Positions 18,035-27,681 of a stretch of DNA of 64,000 bases are shown here, piece after piece. A program made the translations under genes and the position numbers. The notes below the pieces were generated by a model. It had not been told where the DNA came from. It did no database searches and saw only the letters and a list, made by a program, of their open reading frames with translations. Each line of letters starts with the position of its first letter. Positions within the stretch are counted from its first letter, which is position 1. The DNA lies in the NCBI GenBank assembly GCA_947387575.1, contig CANDOC010000014.1:62001-126000 (forward strand). Direction: 5' to 3'. Source of the stretch: Spongorhabdus nitratireducens. Its GTDB lineage: Bacteria > Pseudomonadota > Gammaproteobacteria > Pseudomonadales > Endozoicomonadaceae.

Positions 18035-18718
18035 CTACAGTGATCTTTGCAGCTGATCGGGCAGATAAATGCTGAGATAGGAACGGGCTGCACGCCAGCC
18101 TTCCCGGGCCAGCTCCGGGGTGATGTTGCCATACTCCTGATGAGACATGGCATAAACCTTGTCCGCAATTTGCAGTGCAATGGCAAAGATGTTGTAGCTT
18201 TGGGGCAGTGGCGGAAGCTCAAAGAAACTGCGGTAAATGGCTTCGATCTGTTTACCCATCTGCTCATCATGCTGGTGGTCGGCAGACAGAATATCACTGT
18301 GCAAATGCTGTCCCAGAATCAGGGCGCGGGCCATGGGATTATCCTGATAATACTGCTGCATTCGGGATTCCAGTATTTGCCCGATATCACTCCAGTGATC
18401 AATCTGATCAGCTGGAATGGGTTCGGCAACACAGCTATCAAAGGCTTCAAACGCTTCTTCAGCCAGTGCCTGCAGCAGCACATCCATTTTCGGAAAGAAG
18501 TGATACAGCGATGACGGCGGAATTTCAGCTTTCCGGGCGACATCATAAAGTGAAAGACTCGAAACGGATTCAGAGGTTACCAACTCTCTGGCTGCCGTCA
18601 GGATCCGGCGCCGGCGCTCCAGACTCCGGGTCTGGTGCCGCCGGCCTTTTGTTATCGATGTAACAGCGGACGGTATGACGGTATCAGCTTCAGGCTTTTC
18701 AGCTGGCAGGGCACTCAC
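18035..18718 (-). CDS. TetR-family regulator (paralogue 2)
   Basis: A 227-residue TetR protein with HTH residues RRRRILTAARELV and SLYDVARKAEIPPSSLYHFFP, and the same C-terminal block as its neighbour (LPPLPQSYNIFAIALQIADKVY). It begins at GTG 18718 and overlaps the end of the upstream permease gene by 20 bases, so the two are cotranscribed. The identical recognition-helix core PPSS(V/L)YHFFP suggests that both paralogues may bind the same operator. Confidence 0.87.
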   Translation of the reverse strand: MSALPAEKPEADTVIPSAVTSITKGRRHQTRSLERRRRILTAARELVTSESVSSLSLYDVARKAEIPPSSLYHFFPKMDVLLQALAEEAFEAFDSCVAEPIPADQIDHWSDIGQILESRMQQYYQDNPMARALILGQHLHSDILSADHQHDEQMGKQIEAIYRSFFELPPLPQSYNIFAIALQIADKVYAMSHQEYGNITPELAREGWRAARSYLSIYLPDQLQRSL

Positions 18719-20105
18719 TTAACTTCTCCTTGATAGCAATCTGCGCTCTTTCAGGTGCCGGATTGCGCCGGCAGATCCATTCGCCGATGGCAACCACTAC
18801 ACCCAGTCCTGCAAGTGTAGAAAAGGTATGTGTCGGATCGAATGCGCCTGGAGGCAGAACAAAAAACACAATAGCCTGCGCAGTAAACAACAGGGGCAGA
18901 AAAACAATAATGCGGGTTGTCCACAGTTTGCCGGGAATCTGCCAGCCGGCTTCAGCACCCGGCTGACGCTTGAGAATCAGATAAGCAGGGAATAGTAGCA
19001 GGTACGGCAACAGGAAAATCAGGTTGGCAAAGGAAAACAGTGACCAGTAAAGCACTTCGGCAGATTCAGCCATAACACCGTAAAGAATGATTGCCAGAGA
19101 AGAGACTCCACCACTCAGGACACTTGCACCCAGAGGTGTGCCATAGGTGGGATGCTCAATGCCGAATATGGCTGGCAGGTCATTGTCGTGAGCGGCTTCG
19201 GTGGCAGCACGGTTTGAGCCAATACTCCAGGTCACAATATTGGTCATAAAACTGAACATAATCAGCATACCAATCACCAGTACCAGCCATTCACTGCCGG
19301 GGAGAGGAGCCAGCAGTCGTTCAAAAGTAGACAGCAGGCCTGAAATCAGACCGATTTCATCAACAGGCAGGGCTGCCAGCATGCCAAAGACGGCGAACAG
19401 GTAAAGCACAGTAATTACAATGCCTGCCAGCAATAGCGCTACAGGCAAATCACGCTGTGGATTTTTCATTTCATCGCCGGCACAGCAGGCCAGGTCAAAA
19501 CCCATCATGGAGAAGATAATTACGGGGAAAAACTGCAATCCCTCGTCCCATTTAGGTGTCAGGGTGGTCAGGTTGATAGTGTTGGCAATTCCGTCGTGCA
19601 TTGCAGTAATTACACCGCCAACACCCAGCAGAAAGACCACCAGAATCTTGCAGCAGGCACCGATATTGGGAATCCATTTACCGATATCCAGAGATAGACA
19701 GCAGACGGCCACGGCCAGCCAGGTCGCAACCAGTGCAAACAGAATCTGGTGTTTCAGCGGCATTTCAGGCCAGAACATCTGGGAAAAAATACCCGCCATC
19801 ATGATAAAGGCTGCGGGCATCCATAAAGCAACATTGATCCAGTAGAGCCAGCTGGTGCGGGAAGCCCAGCGTTTACCGAAAGCCAGCCGAACCCAGTGAA
19901 CAATGCCACCCCGGGATGGACGGCAGGTACCCAGCTCAACACTGATCAATGCATAGGGAATGGCAAAACAGATAAAAGACAGAAGCCACCAGGTCAGAGA
20001 CTGCACCCCGATCGCCGCTGCGGCAGCCAGTCCGTCAATGGTGAGGATGGCGCTGATGGTAAACAGCATAATATCGCGGCGGGTCAGACGTCGGGGGTTG
20101 ATCAT
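18699..20105 (-). CDS. APC-family amino-acid/polyamine permease (paralogue 1)
   Basis: A 468-residue transporter with about 12 membrane helices and typical APC features: an early GVQSLTWWLLSFICFAIPYAL segment, ELGTCRPSRGGIVHWV (near 58) and FFPVIIFSMMGFDLACCAGDE (near 190-215), which fits the substrate region. It is a close paralogue of the permease at 21400-22794. Agmatine, putrescine or a related amine is likely from context, next to agmatine deiminase; uptake versus exchange cannot be told. Confidence 0.88.
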   Translation of the reverse strand: MINPRRLTRRDIMLFTISAILTIDGLAAAAAIGVQSLTWWLLSFICFAIPYALISVELGTCRPSRGGIVHWVRLAFGKRWASRTSWLYWINVALWMPAAFIMMAGIFSQMFWPEMPLKHQILFALVATWLAVAVCCLSLDIGKWIPNIGACCKILVVFLLGVGGVITAMHDGIANTINLTTLTPKWDEGLQFFPVIIFSMMGFDLACCAGDEMKNPQRDLPVALLLAGIVITVLYLFAVFGMLAALPVDEIGLISGLLSTFERLLAPLPGSEWLVLVIGMLIMFSFMTNIVTWSIGSNRAATEAAHDNDLPAIFGIEHPTYGTPLGASVLSGGVSSLAIILYGVMAESAEVLYWSLFSFANLIFLLPYLLLFPAYLILKRQPGAEAGWQIPGKLWTTRIIVFLPLLFTAQAIVFFVLPPGAFDPTHTFSTLAGLGVVVAIGEWICRRNPAPERAQIAIKEKLSECPAS

Positions 20106-20195
20106 GACGGTCTCCTGACGGTGCTTCTTAACGAGTTTTCAATAAGTTGGATGAAAGCTGTGATGGGCAACTTCCATCCAACATCCGGCGAACTG

Positions 20196-21287
20196 TTACA
20201 CAGCCGGTACCTGCTGGGTAATGCAGTGGATGTTGCCACCGCCCAGCAGGATTTCACGAGCGTCAACACCGACAATTTCATAGCCGGGGAAAACATCCTG
20301 CAGCAGTGCCTTGGCCTCTTCGTCACGAGCCGGATCCAGCAGCGGCAGAATAATGCGCTTGTTGGTAATCAGGAAGTTGGCATAGGAGCCTGCCAGACGC
20401 TCACCGGCAGTACGTTCCATTCCCTCACAGGCATCAATGCCGCCAGCTTCTTCTTCGCGAATATGCAGCGGGCCGGGGATATGCATCTTGTGGATCTTCA
20501 GCTTGCGGCCCTTGGCATCAGTGGCTTCACTCAGAGCCTTGAAGGCTTCCTGGGAGATTTCGTACTGGGGATCGTTTTCGTCATCGCACCAGGACAGAAT
20601 CACTTCACCCGGACCGGCAACGTGAATCAGGTTGTCCACATGACCGTTGGTTTCATCGTTGTAGAGACCGCGTGGAATCCAGACGACTTTCTCAATGCTC
20701 AGATAATCTCTCAGAACCTGCTCGATCTCTTCTTTTGACAGGTCCGGGTTACGGCTTGGATGCAGCAGGCATTCTTCAGTGGTGTAAAGTGTGCCTTCGC
20801 CGTCTACGTGAATAGAACCACCTTCAAGCACGATCGGTGCACGATAGTGATTGTCGCGATGAATTTCGCAGATCTTGCGTGCAATCTGGTCGTCACGGTT
20901 CCAGGGGAAGTACAGACCGTCAACAAGCCCACCCCAGGCATTGAATTCCCAGTCCACACCACGGCGCTCGCCTTTGTCGTTCACGACATAACTTGGGCCG
21001 ATATCCCGCATCCAGGAATCGTCGGTTGTCATTTCCACTACACGAATATGCTCAGGCAACAGGTTGCGAGCGTTATCATACTGTGCGGCGGAGACTGCCA
21101 TTGTGACCGGGGTCACGTCAGCGATGGCTTTGGCAGTGTTAACAAAAACCTGCTGAGCCGGCTTGCCGCCGAAGCGCCAGTTATCGGTGCGCTCCGGCCA
21201 GGCAATCCAGACTTCTGCATGAGGCTCATGCTCACCGGGCATACGGAAACCATCAGCTTTTGGAGTAGTGGTGAAGGTCTTGCTCAT
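20196..21287 (-). CDS. aguA: Agmatine deiminase
   Basis: A 363-residue enzyme of the guanidino-modifying fold that hydrolyses agmatine to N-carbamoylputrescine and ammonia. Recognisable sites are [19 protein letters not shown] (near 90), the acidic pair in [21 protein letters not shown] (near 157), ETNGHVDN (near 217, with the catalytic His) and the nucleophilic Cys in [11 protein letters not shown] (near 354). It sits between two APC permeases and opposite a carbamoyltransferase, so the pathway agmatine to putrescine is nearly complete in this block. Confidence 0.95.
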   Translation of the reverse strand: MSKTFTTTPKADGFRMPGEHEPHAEVWIAWPERTDNWRFGGKPAQQVFVNTAKAIADVTPVTMAVSAAQYDNARNLLPEHIRVVEMTTDDSWMRDIGPSYVVNDKGERRGVDWEFNAWGGLVDGLYFPWNRDDQIARKICEIHRDNHYRAPIVLEGGSIHVDGEGTLYTTEECLLHPSRNPDLSKEEIEQVLRDYLSIEKVVWIPRGLYNDETNGHVDNLIHVAGPGEVILSWCDDENDPQYEISQEAFKALSEATDAKGRKLKIHKMHIPGPLHIREEEAGGIDACEGMERTAGERLAGSYANFLITNKRIILPLLDPARDEEAKALLQDVFPGYEIVGVDAREILLGGGNIHCITQQVPAV

Positions 21288-21399
21288 GACGTGATTCTCT
21301 TTAATTCGTTTGCGATCTGACTATTTTTTTGATCTGACTGTTTCTTTGAAGCTGCGTCGCTGGATGAATTCAGCGACGCTTGTTGTTTCGGGGTCGTCC

Positions 21400-22794
21400 T
21401 TATGCGGTTGCAGCCTGCATCCGTTTGAGCGCGCTGGCCAGAATCCATTCGCCGATAGCGATAGTCGCGATAACACCGATGGCAACCGGGGCACTGTAAG
21501 ACCAGTCAACGGTGCCGGTAGCGATATCCGGGAAGATGAACAGCACTACAGCCTGGACAATGAACAGGAAGCAGATAACACTGAGTGCAATCTGGGTGCC
21601 CATGCCGCCGGGAACCTTGTAAGGACGCTCGGCGTGAGGATCAGCGATACGCAGCTTCAGGTAAGCCGGGAACATGAACAGGTACGGCAGCAGGAAGATG
21701 CAGGAAGAGAAAGCGAAGATAGACCAGAACAGTTCGTCACTTTCACCGGAAGTCAGGCCGTACAGCAGAATAACGACAGTGGATACGATACCGGTGATGA
21801 CGTTGGCACCAACCGGGGTACGGTGCTTCGGATCTTCCTTGGCAACGATTTCAGGAAGTTCACCCGCCTGAGCGGCTTCCATTGCTGCGCGGCTTGCACC
21901 CATGGTCCAGGTCGCCATGTTAGCAATAAAGGTCAGCAGCGCCAGAGTACCGATGCCGTAAATCATCGCCTGACCGAAAGCGCCTTCACCGAACAGAGTA
22001 CGCAGGGTAGAAATAATACCCGCTACCAGGCCAATTTCTTCTACTGGCAGAGCCATCAGGATGCCGATGGTGCCGAAAATATAAAGGCCGGTCACGATCA
22101 CTGCGGAGATCAGAATAGACTTTGGAATATCACGACGCGGGTCTTTGATTTCATCACCCATGCAGGCAATAAGCTCAAAGCCCATCAGGTTGAAGATGAT
22201 AACCGGCAGGAAGCCAAGGCCGGAATCCAGAGAAGGCATCATGCTTTCCATGGTGAATTCATTGGCAACACCATGCTGGCTGGCGTACCAGAAGCCACCG
22301 ACACCCAGTACTGTGATGACAACAACCTTGAACAATGCGCCCAGATTGGTCACCCATACACCGGCGTCTACAGAGGTGTTACAGATCCATACGGTCAGCC
22401 AGGTCAGGCCGACACAAATGGCAATCTGCATAGCCAGTCCCATTTCAGGGAAGAACATTTCAGCAAACATGCCGGCAAACATGATGTAAACCGCCGGCAT
22501 CCACAGGCCTACGTTAATCCAGTAGAACCAGGTGGTGCGAACAGCCCACTTGTTGCCAAAGGCTCTTTTTACCCAGTCATAAATACCGCCTTCTCCGGGG
22601 TAAGTAGTACCCAGTTCGGAAGAAATCAGGCCATAGGGGATAACGAACAGAACAAGAGTGATAAGCCACCAGGAAATGGAAGAAGGGCCGATGGAAGCGC
22701 TGGCTGTTAAACCATCAACTACCAGAACGGCACATACGCTGAACAACGTCAGGCTGGAAAGCCCCATTTTGCCAGCTGAAGTCTCGGTACTCAT
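21400..22794 (-). CDS. APC-family amino-acid/polyamine permease (paralogue 2)
   Basis: A 464-residue APC transporter with the same landmarks as the permease at 18699-20105 (ELGTTYPGEGGIYDWV; FLPVIIFNLMGFELIACMGDE). It is the first gene of the minus-strand run facing the palindrome array, with a GGGGG ribosome site before its ATG. By position it is the best candidate for an agmatine carrier or agmatine/putrescine exchanger; the substrate is inferred. Confidence 0.9.
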   Translation of the reverse strand: MSTETSAGKMGLSSLTLFSVCAVLVVDGLTASASIGPSSISWWLITLVLFVIPYGLISSELGTTYPGEGGIYDWVKRAFGNKWAVRTTWFYWINVGLWMPAVYIMFAGMFAEMFFPEMGLAMQIAICVGLTWLTVWICNTSVDAGVWVTNLGALFKVVVITVLGVGGFWYASQHGVANEFTMESMMPSLDSGLGFLPVIIFNLMGFELIACMGDEIKDPRRDIPKSILISAVIVTGLYIFGTIGILMALPVEEIGLVAGIISTLRTLFGEGAFGQAMIYGIGTLALLTFIANMATWTMGASRAAMEAAQAGELPEIVAKEDPKHRTPVGANVITGIVSTVVILLYGLTSGESDELFWSIFAFSSCIFLLPYLFMFPAYLKLRIADPHAERPYKVPGGMGTQIALSVICFLFIVQAVVLFIFPDIATGTVDWSYSAPVAIGVIATIAIGEWILASALKRMQAATA

Positions 22795-22896
22795 TTTGAA
22801 TCCCCCGATAGAGCTGTAAAGCGGCGGGCTACTGGCTGGATGAGTTCCGTCGTGTGTGGCCGGGCCAGATGCCGCCCTGAGAAACAGGCCTTGGTC

Positions 22897-23108
22897 GTTA
22901 AAAATCGATAAAAGTCTGTTTTAGGTTGCCTTATATGATAATTATCGGATTTTTATCGATCTTGATCTGCGTCACAAAGACGATCTTTTGTGATTTTTAT
23001 CGATTTGCAGTGCTGTTTATATGGGTTTTGTTGAGGTTGGTTGGGGTTGCTATCGATATTTTCAGGATAAAAATCGATTATTGATTCAAATCAATGTGGA
23101 TAAAAATC
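22897..23108. promoter_or_regulatory. Array of GATN4ATC palindromes between the divergent agmatine genes
   Basis: Six 10-bp sites fit GATwwwwATC: GTTAAAAATC 22897-22906 (imperfect), GATAATTATC 22937-22946, GATTTTTATC 22948-22957 and 22992-23001, GATAAAAATC 23066-23075 and 23099-23108. Five are usually followed by GAT or GGT. Two start 11 bases apart, one helical turn. The arrangement looks like operators for a dimeric regulator, most simply the TetR pair. The rest of 22795-23240 holds no gene. Confidence 0.7.
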
Positions 23109-23240
23109 GGTGAATCTATGATGCGAGCCAACTGAACGGATAACACTTCAGGCAGTCGGCAGGTGGTATGAGACTGATGTTTGAGGTTGTCCGAAACCAA
23201 AGACGTTAGACATTGCTGATTGCAAGTCAGGAGTTTCAAA

Positions 23241-24287
23241 ATGAAAATGCCTTCCGCCAGTGCTACCGACTTGAACAAGCCGGAACTCAAGCACTTCCTG
23301 AAAACTCAGGATTACACCCGTCAGCAGCTGGCTGACATTCTGGAACTGATGGGCATGCTGAAAGAAGCCCGCAAGGCTAACGCTGTTCCTCAGCTGTTCA
23401 AGGGCAAGTCCGTAGGCATGATCTTCGAACAGCCTTCTACCCGTACCCGTATCTCTTTTGAAACTGCGGCTACCATTCTGGGTGGTCACGGTCTGTTCCT
23501 GTCTCCGAAAGACATTCACCTGGGCGCTAAAGAAAGTCTGGCTGACACCGGTCGTGTTATCTCCCGTATGTGTGACGTGATCATGGCGCGTGTAGACGAC
23601 CACAAGACTGTTGCGGGTCTGGCTGAACACTCCACTGTTCCGGTGATCAACGGTCTGTGCGACTGGCTGCACCCGACCCAGATCATGGCTGATCTGTTCA
23701 CCATGATGGAACACCTGCCGGAAGGAAAAAAACTGGAAGACCTGACTGTTGCCTTCGTAGGCGACGCGACCAACGTATGTTCTTCCCTGATGTTCGCCTG
23801 CACCAAGTTCGGCATGCACTTCAAGCACATTGGCCCTGAGAAGTACCAGGCTCCTCAGATGTGGCAGGACATCGCGCTGGAAAACATCGAAACTTCCGGT
23901 GGCAAACTGACCGTGACTGACAATGTTGATGAAGTTGAAGGTTGCGATATTCTGATCGCTGACAGCTTCTACTGGTTCGGTCAGGAAGCTGAAAAAGAAG
24001 AGCGTCTGACTACCTTCATGCCGAAGTACGTAGTGACTGAAGAAATGATGGCCAAGGCTGGTGAAAACAGTGTATTCATGCACTGCCTGCCTGCTAACGA
24101 CCAACGCGAATGCACCCGCGAAGTGATGGATGGCCCACGCTCCGTAATCTTCGACGAAGCTGAAAACCGCCTGACAGCTCAGATGGCACTGCTGGTTTAC
24201 CTGACTCACAAGCACATTCAGAAGCCTTCTGAAGAAACTGTTGCTTTCCACAAGGATCGCATTGAAGGTCTGCTGAGCCGGATCTGA
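23241..24287 (+). CDS. Putrescine carbamoyltransferase (possibly ornithine carbamoyltransferase)
   Basis: A 348-residue transcarbamylase. Carbamoyl-phosphate sites are PSTRTRISFE near residue 55, HPTQIMAD near 145 and MHCLPANDQRE near 275. The second-substrate loop reads YWFGQEAE instead of the SMG loop of ornithine enzymes, which fits putrescine carbamoyltransferase. This would turn N-carbamoylputrescine plus phosphate into putrescine and carbamoyl phosphate after agmatine deiminase. It is divergent from the permease and deiminase genes. ATG at 23241 follows CAGGAG. No carbamate kinase is in the window. Confidence 0.85.
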   Translation: MKMPSASATDLNKPELKHFLKTQDYTRQQLADILELMGMLKEARKANAVPQLFKGKSVGMIFEQPSTRTRISFETAATILGGHGLFLSPKDIHLGAKESLADTGRVISRMCDVIMARVDDHKTVAGLAEHSTVPVINGLCDWLHPTQIMADLFTMMEHLPEGKKLEDLTVAFVGDATNVCSSLMFACTKFGMHFKHIGPEKYQAPQMWQDIALENIETSGGKLTVTDNVDEVEGCDILIADSFYWFGQEAEKEERLTTFMPKYVVTEEMMAKAGENSVFMHCLPANDQRECTREVMDGPRSVIFDEAENRLTAQMALLVYLTHKHIQKPSEETVAFHKDRIEGLLSRI

Positions 24288-24311
24288 TTTATAACGCACC
24301 TCTCTGACTCC

Positions 24312-24340
24312 AGACAGCCCGGCTAAAAGCCGGGCTGTCT
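24312..24340 (+). terminator. Terminator after the carbamoyltransferase
   Basis: A perfect 13-bp GC-rich stem with a 3-base loop directly after the gene, followed by GCATTTTC. Confidence 0.85.
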
Positions 24341-24397
24341 GCATTTTCATGCAGTGCACTAATATCAAAGTCTGATAATTCTCATGCCGGAGTGGCT

Positions 24398-25747
24398 ATG
24401 GGCAGGCTGGTATTCAATTTTCTCCTCAAAGGCAATCTTCGTTTTAAGTTGCCATCGGTTTATACCCTGCTGTTCTTGCTGATAGCTATTGCTGCGGCTG
24501 CATCCTGGTTTGTGCCCGGTTGTCAGCCACAGGGTATCGGTGCTGTGTTGTTTGCTCCGGTACGTGGCTTCCATAAGTCAGCGGATATCATTGCATTTCT
24601 GCTTGTACTGGGTGGATTTCTGGGGTTGGTAAATGCCACCGGAGCACTGGAAACAGGTATTACCCGGTTGCTGATAAGGCTGCAGGGAAGAGAGCTATTG
24701 TTGATTCCGGTGTTGATGACCTTGTTTGCTCTTGGAGGAACGATATACGGGCTGGGAGAAGAAACGATTGCCTTCTGGTCGCTGATTATTCCAGTGATGG
24801 AGCGTGCCGGTTACGACAAGATGGTGGCAGCAGGAATCATTATGGTGGGTGCTAATGTTGGCACAATGGCTTCAACCCTGAATCCATTCTCAACAGGCAT
24901 TGCTTCCTTCTATGCAGGCATTCCGGTTGGAGAAGGAATTGGACTCAGGTTGCTAATGTTTGTTGTACTGCTGGGAGCCGCTTGTGGATTTGTTATGCGC
25001 TATGCCTGCAAGACAAGACAAAACCCTGTTACCACTCAAATGTGTAAATCTGATTTCGGAGACCTGACGGTCAAATCACCGGCACTTTCCCGGCATCAGA
25101 AATTAACCCTGTCTGCTTTTGCTGCAACATTTCTGGTCATGATCTACGGTGTAATGCCCTGGGAGGAGATGGGAGTCCGAACTCTGCCGGCACAAAACTG
25201 GTGGTTCAATGAGTTGGCCTGCGTTTTTCTGGTTGGGGCTGTAGTTGTTGCTGTGCTGAATGGCTTCTCTGAAAAAGAGATTATTCACCATTTTTTGTCT
25301 GGCGCCAGAGATATGGTGAGTGTTGTACTGGTCATTGCCTTTGCTCGTGGGATCGATGTAGTTCTGACTGATGGTGCAGTTATCGCAGCACTACTTCCTG
25401 TAATCGAGAGCTGGCTTTATGGGCTGGGGGTGTCAGTTTTTGCGGGATTGGTATTTGTTATACATTTGCCGTTATCAGCGCTGATTTCTTCATCAGCCGG
25501 GCTGGCGGTAATCTCCATACCGTGGATGGTACCTTTGGCTGATACCGCAGGTGTATCGCGTGATCTGGTAGTAACAGCTTATCAGGCGGCTGGAGCCTTG
25601 ATGAATATGTGCGCTCCAACGGCCCCTTCCCTGATGGCCGGTTTGATGCTGGCTGGTATTTCTTTCAGACGTTATCTGATATGGGTAATGCCCTTGTTGG
25701 TTGCTCTATGTGCAGTTGTGATTACCCTTCTGGTATTTGCTGCCTGA
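24398..25747 (+). CDS. YfcC/ArcD-like membrane transporter
   Basis: A 449-residue polytopic protein with about 11-12 membrane helices. IIMVGANVGTMASTLNPF near residue 150 and LGGTIYGLGEET near 112 are typical of the YfcC/DcuC branch, which includes arginine/ornithine-type exchangers. Its place just after the carbamoyltransferase suggests an amino-acid or polyamine substrate, but the terminator between them means that it may have its own promoter. ATG at 24398 (after GGAG) is preferred over an upstream GTG. Confidence 0.75.
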   Translation: MGRLVFNFLLKGNLRFKLPSVYTLLFLLIAIAAAASWFVPGCQPQGIGAVLFAPVRGFHKSADIIAFLLVLGGFLGLVNATGALETGITRLLIRLQGRELLLIPVLMTLFALGGTIYGLGEETIAFWSLIIPVMERAGYDKMVAAGIIMVGANVGTMASTLNPFSTGIASFYAGIPVGEGIGLRLLMFVVLLGAACGFVMRYACKTRQNPVTTQMCKSDFGDLTVKSPALSRHQKLTLSAFAATFLVMIYGVMPWEEMGVRTLPAQNWWFNELACVFLVGAVVVAVLNGFSEKEIIHHFLSGARDMVSVVLVIAFARGIDVVLTDGAVIAALLPVIESWLYGLGVSVFAGLVFVIHLPLSALISSSAGLAVISIPWMVPLADTAGVSRDLVVTAYQAAGALMNMCAPTAPSLMAGLMLAGISFRRYLIWVMPLLVALCAVVITLLVFAA

Positions 25748-25750
25748 TGA

Positions 25751-27508
25751 TTAATGAGTATGCAGCTGCTCCAGTCGATCCAGCAGAGCAGAACGAAAAA
25801 GCTTGTCCGGGTCATTGGCCATTCTGAAATCGTGTAAGTGCTGTAGTTGGTCTTTGAGGGCAACTTTCAAAACATCATCAGCAGCAAACAATTCTTTCAG
25901 CAGTAAAGGTCGAACACCAAGCTTTAATGCTTCACTTGTCAGCTCATGACAAAATGCTTTTCTTTTTTCCAGATCCCGGCTGTATATGGCATGGCTGTAC
26001 TGAAAAATAAAACCGCATCCTTCTCTTACTGGAGCCATTGGGAATTTCTGTACACCGACGACAGGTGTGTAGTCTTCCAGTAATGAGCAGAGGTCATATT
26101 TGCGCTTCAGTCTTTCTATCAGTTCAACAAACTGTTTTAACTGTTCCGGGTCTTGTGACGGAAGAACCCAGGCGTGATGGATCACCATTGAGGCATACAT
26201 TTTTTCATGGTGGTACCAGAAGCCATCATGGTAATAAGTGTACTTTTCGGGTTCGTCTACAAATCGTGCCCCCTTGCAGAAATAACAATTGGAAATGGAA
26301 GCAAAACACTTCCACTGATGCAGTTGTTCTGCTGCTGTTATCAGAGCACCTTTGAGTCTGTCTGGAGTGTTATACAGTGGCATTGAGCCGCAGTATGTAA
26401 AGTCTGGATCACTGGATGTGAACTTGGGTCCGTAGCAGAAGATTCTTCTTAAAACAGGGCCAAAGCCGTTACTCCAGCCCGCTCCGGTAGCTGTTTCATG
26501 CGTTCTGTGTCCTGTTTTTGAACCAACGATAATATAGCGCTGATTTTCGGCTACTCCCTGGCTGAGACCATAGATACCCTGATCATATGTATCCTGATTC
26601 TGGGTAGATGTGTAACGGGCAAAAGCAGTCGAAAACTGTTCAAATCCAGTGCATTGCTCAAGCACCTCTGTCTGAATCTCAGCAGAGTGATTCCCGGTTA
26701 CAGATGTGACACGATAAAATTTCAGCTTTATGCATGTCACGACTCCCCCTGCACCCAATGTGCCGGGTAGGGCATAAAATAGCTCGGAGTTTTCGTCAGG
26801 ACTGCATTCGATGACTTCACCATCCTTAGCCCGTATAAAGCGAAACGATACAACATGACTGACAAAGTAACCTCTGCGATAAAAGCTTGTACGCGAGAAG
26901 CCAAATGTCAGTAAGGGACCTGCGATTGTGATGGCACTACTGCTGGGAATATCAAGAGGCTGATAATAATGTCCCAACTCTTTGGTCAGCCTATCAGTGG
27001 CTTCCCGGAGAGTGACGCCAGCCTCCATTTCCACTTCAATGAGAGGTGGACTGTCCTCATAGAAATCTGGAAGTCTGATTGTCTTTAGTTGTTGGGTGCT
27101 GATAGCGATATGTCGCTCTTCCACAGAGGTGGCAGGAGTTGAGCATGCAGGAGGTAATGTCTGTTCGGCAAAAGAAAGGCGAGAGCCAACGACGGTCAGA
27201 GTCTTTTTTTCACTTTCCCCTGAGCAGGTTGCATTATGCTGGCGAACATCATCAAGAATTATGCGGAGATCTTCTTCACTTACCGGAAATAGTACAAGGT
27301 CTGCTTTAGCTGAGTGAATATTGCCATATCCCTTAATTATCTGATTTTTCAGGCATAAGATCTGTACATCGGAGCTATAAGTTGGATGCCACCAAGTGGC
27401 TTTTGTCAGATCGAAACTTGCGCTATGAACATTAGATCCCGGAAGAGTCAGAAACAGGAAAAAGATTATTTTCGCTGCTGACAGATAACAGTAATCTGAC
27501 CTGAACAT
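25751..27508 (-). CDS. Exported FAD-binding oxidoreductase of the PCMH/aldonolactone-oxidase type
   Basis: A 585-residue protein with a signal peptide (KIIFFLFLTLPGSNVHS). Residues about 60-270 form a PCMH-type FAD domain (LTVVGSRLSF near 107; ITIAGPLLTFGFS near 190; GTLGAGGVVTCIKL near 255). The C-terminal part contains YTYYHDGFWYHHEKMYASMVIHHAWVLP-like aromatic stretches as in gulono- or arabinonolactone oxidases. Family enzymes often attach FAD to a His in a GxGH motif; here the place reads VGSR, so FAD is probably non-covalent. It looks more AT-rich than its neighbours, which could mean acquisition. Confidence 0.72.
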   Translation of the reverse strand: MFRSDYCYLSAAKIIFFLFLTLPGSNVHSASFDLTKATWWHPTYSSDVQILCLKNQIIKGYGNIHSAKADLVLFPVSEEDLRIILDDVRQHNATCSGESEKKTLTVVGSRLSFAEQTLPPACSTPATSVEERHIAISTQQLKTIRLPDFYEDSPPLIEVEMEAGVTLREATDRLTKELGHYYQPLDIPSSSAITIAGPLLTFGFSRTSFYRRGYFVSHVVSFRFIRAKDGEVIECSPDENSELFYALPGTLGAGGVVTCIKLKFYRVTSVTGNHSAEIQTEVLEQCTGFEQFSTAFARYTSTQNQDTYDQGIYGLSQGVAENQRYIIVGSKTGHRTHETATGAGWSNGFGPVLRRIFCYGPKFTSSDPDFTYCGSMPLYNTPDRLKGALITAAEQLHQWKCFASISNCYFCKGARFVDEPEKYTYYHDGFWYHHEKMYASMVIHHAWVLPSQDPEQLKQFVELIERLKRKYDLCSLLEDYTPVVGVQKFPMAPVREGCGFIFQYSHAIYSRDLEKRKAFCHELTSEALKLGVRPLLLKELFAADDVLKVALKDQLQHLHDFRMANDPDKLFRSALLDRLEQLHTH

Positions 27509-27640
27509 GCCCCAGCCTCATTTCTTTTTTTGGTTTGGCTTTACAGCGTAGATGGCTATCGCTGGAATGACATGAAAATCGTGGGCTAAATAAGGGGGCT
27601 TGGTGGAATAAAGAAAAAAAAGAGAATATCAGGCATTAAA

Positions 27641-27673
27641 AAAGGGTAAGTGATTCGAAATCACTTACCCTTT
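27641..27673 (-). terminator. Terminator downstream of the tRNA gene
   Basis: A perfect 15-bp stem (AAAGGGTAAGTGATT and complement) with a short loop. On the minus strand it is followed by a T-run (complement of the A-run at 27637-27643). It lies just past the 3' end of the tRNA. Confidence 0.85.
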
Positions 27674-27681
27674 ATAAACTA

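Noticed and set aside
21310-22710. Long open frame (466 codons) antisense to the APC permease
   Set aside because: It mirrors a clear permease gene, with a His/Asn/Asp-rich product and no ribosome site or homology I can see.
23025-23055. Sigma-54 promoter near GGTTGGGGTTGC
   Set aside because: The distance between GG and GC is 8 bases, not the required 10.
23148-24368. Long open frame (406 codons) antisense to the carbamoyltransferase
   Set aside because: It is the shadow of a strongly conserved enzyme gene.
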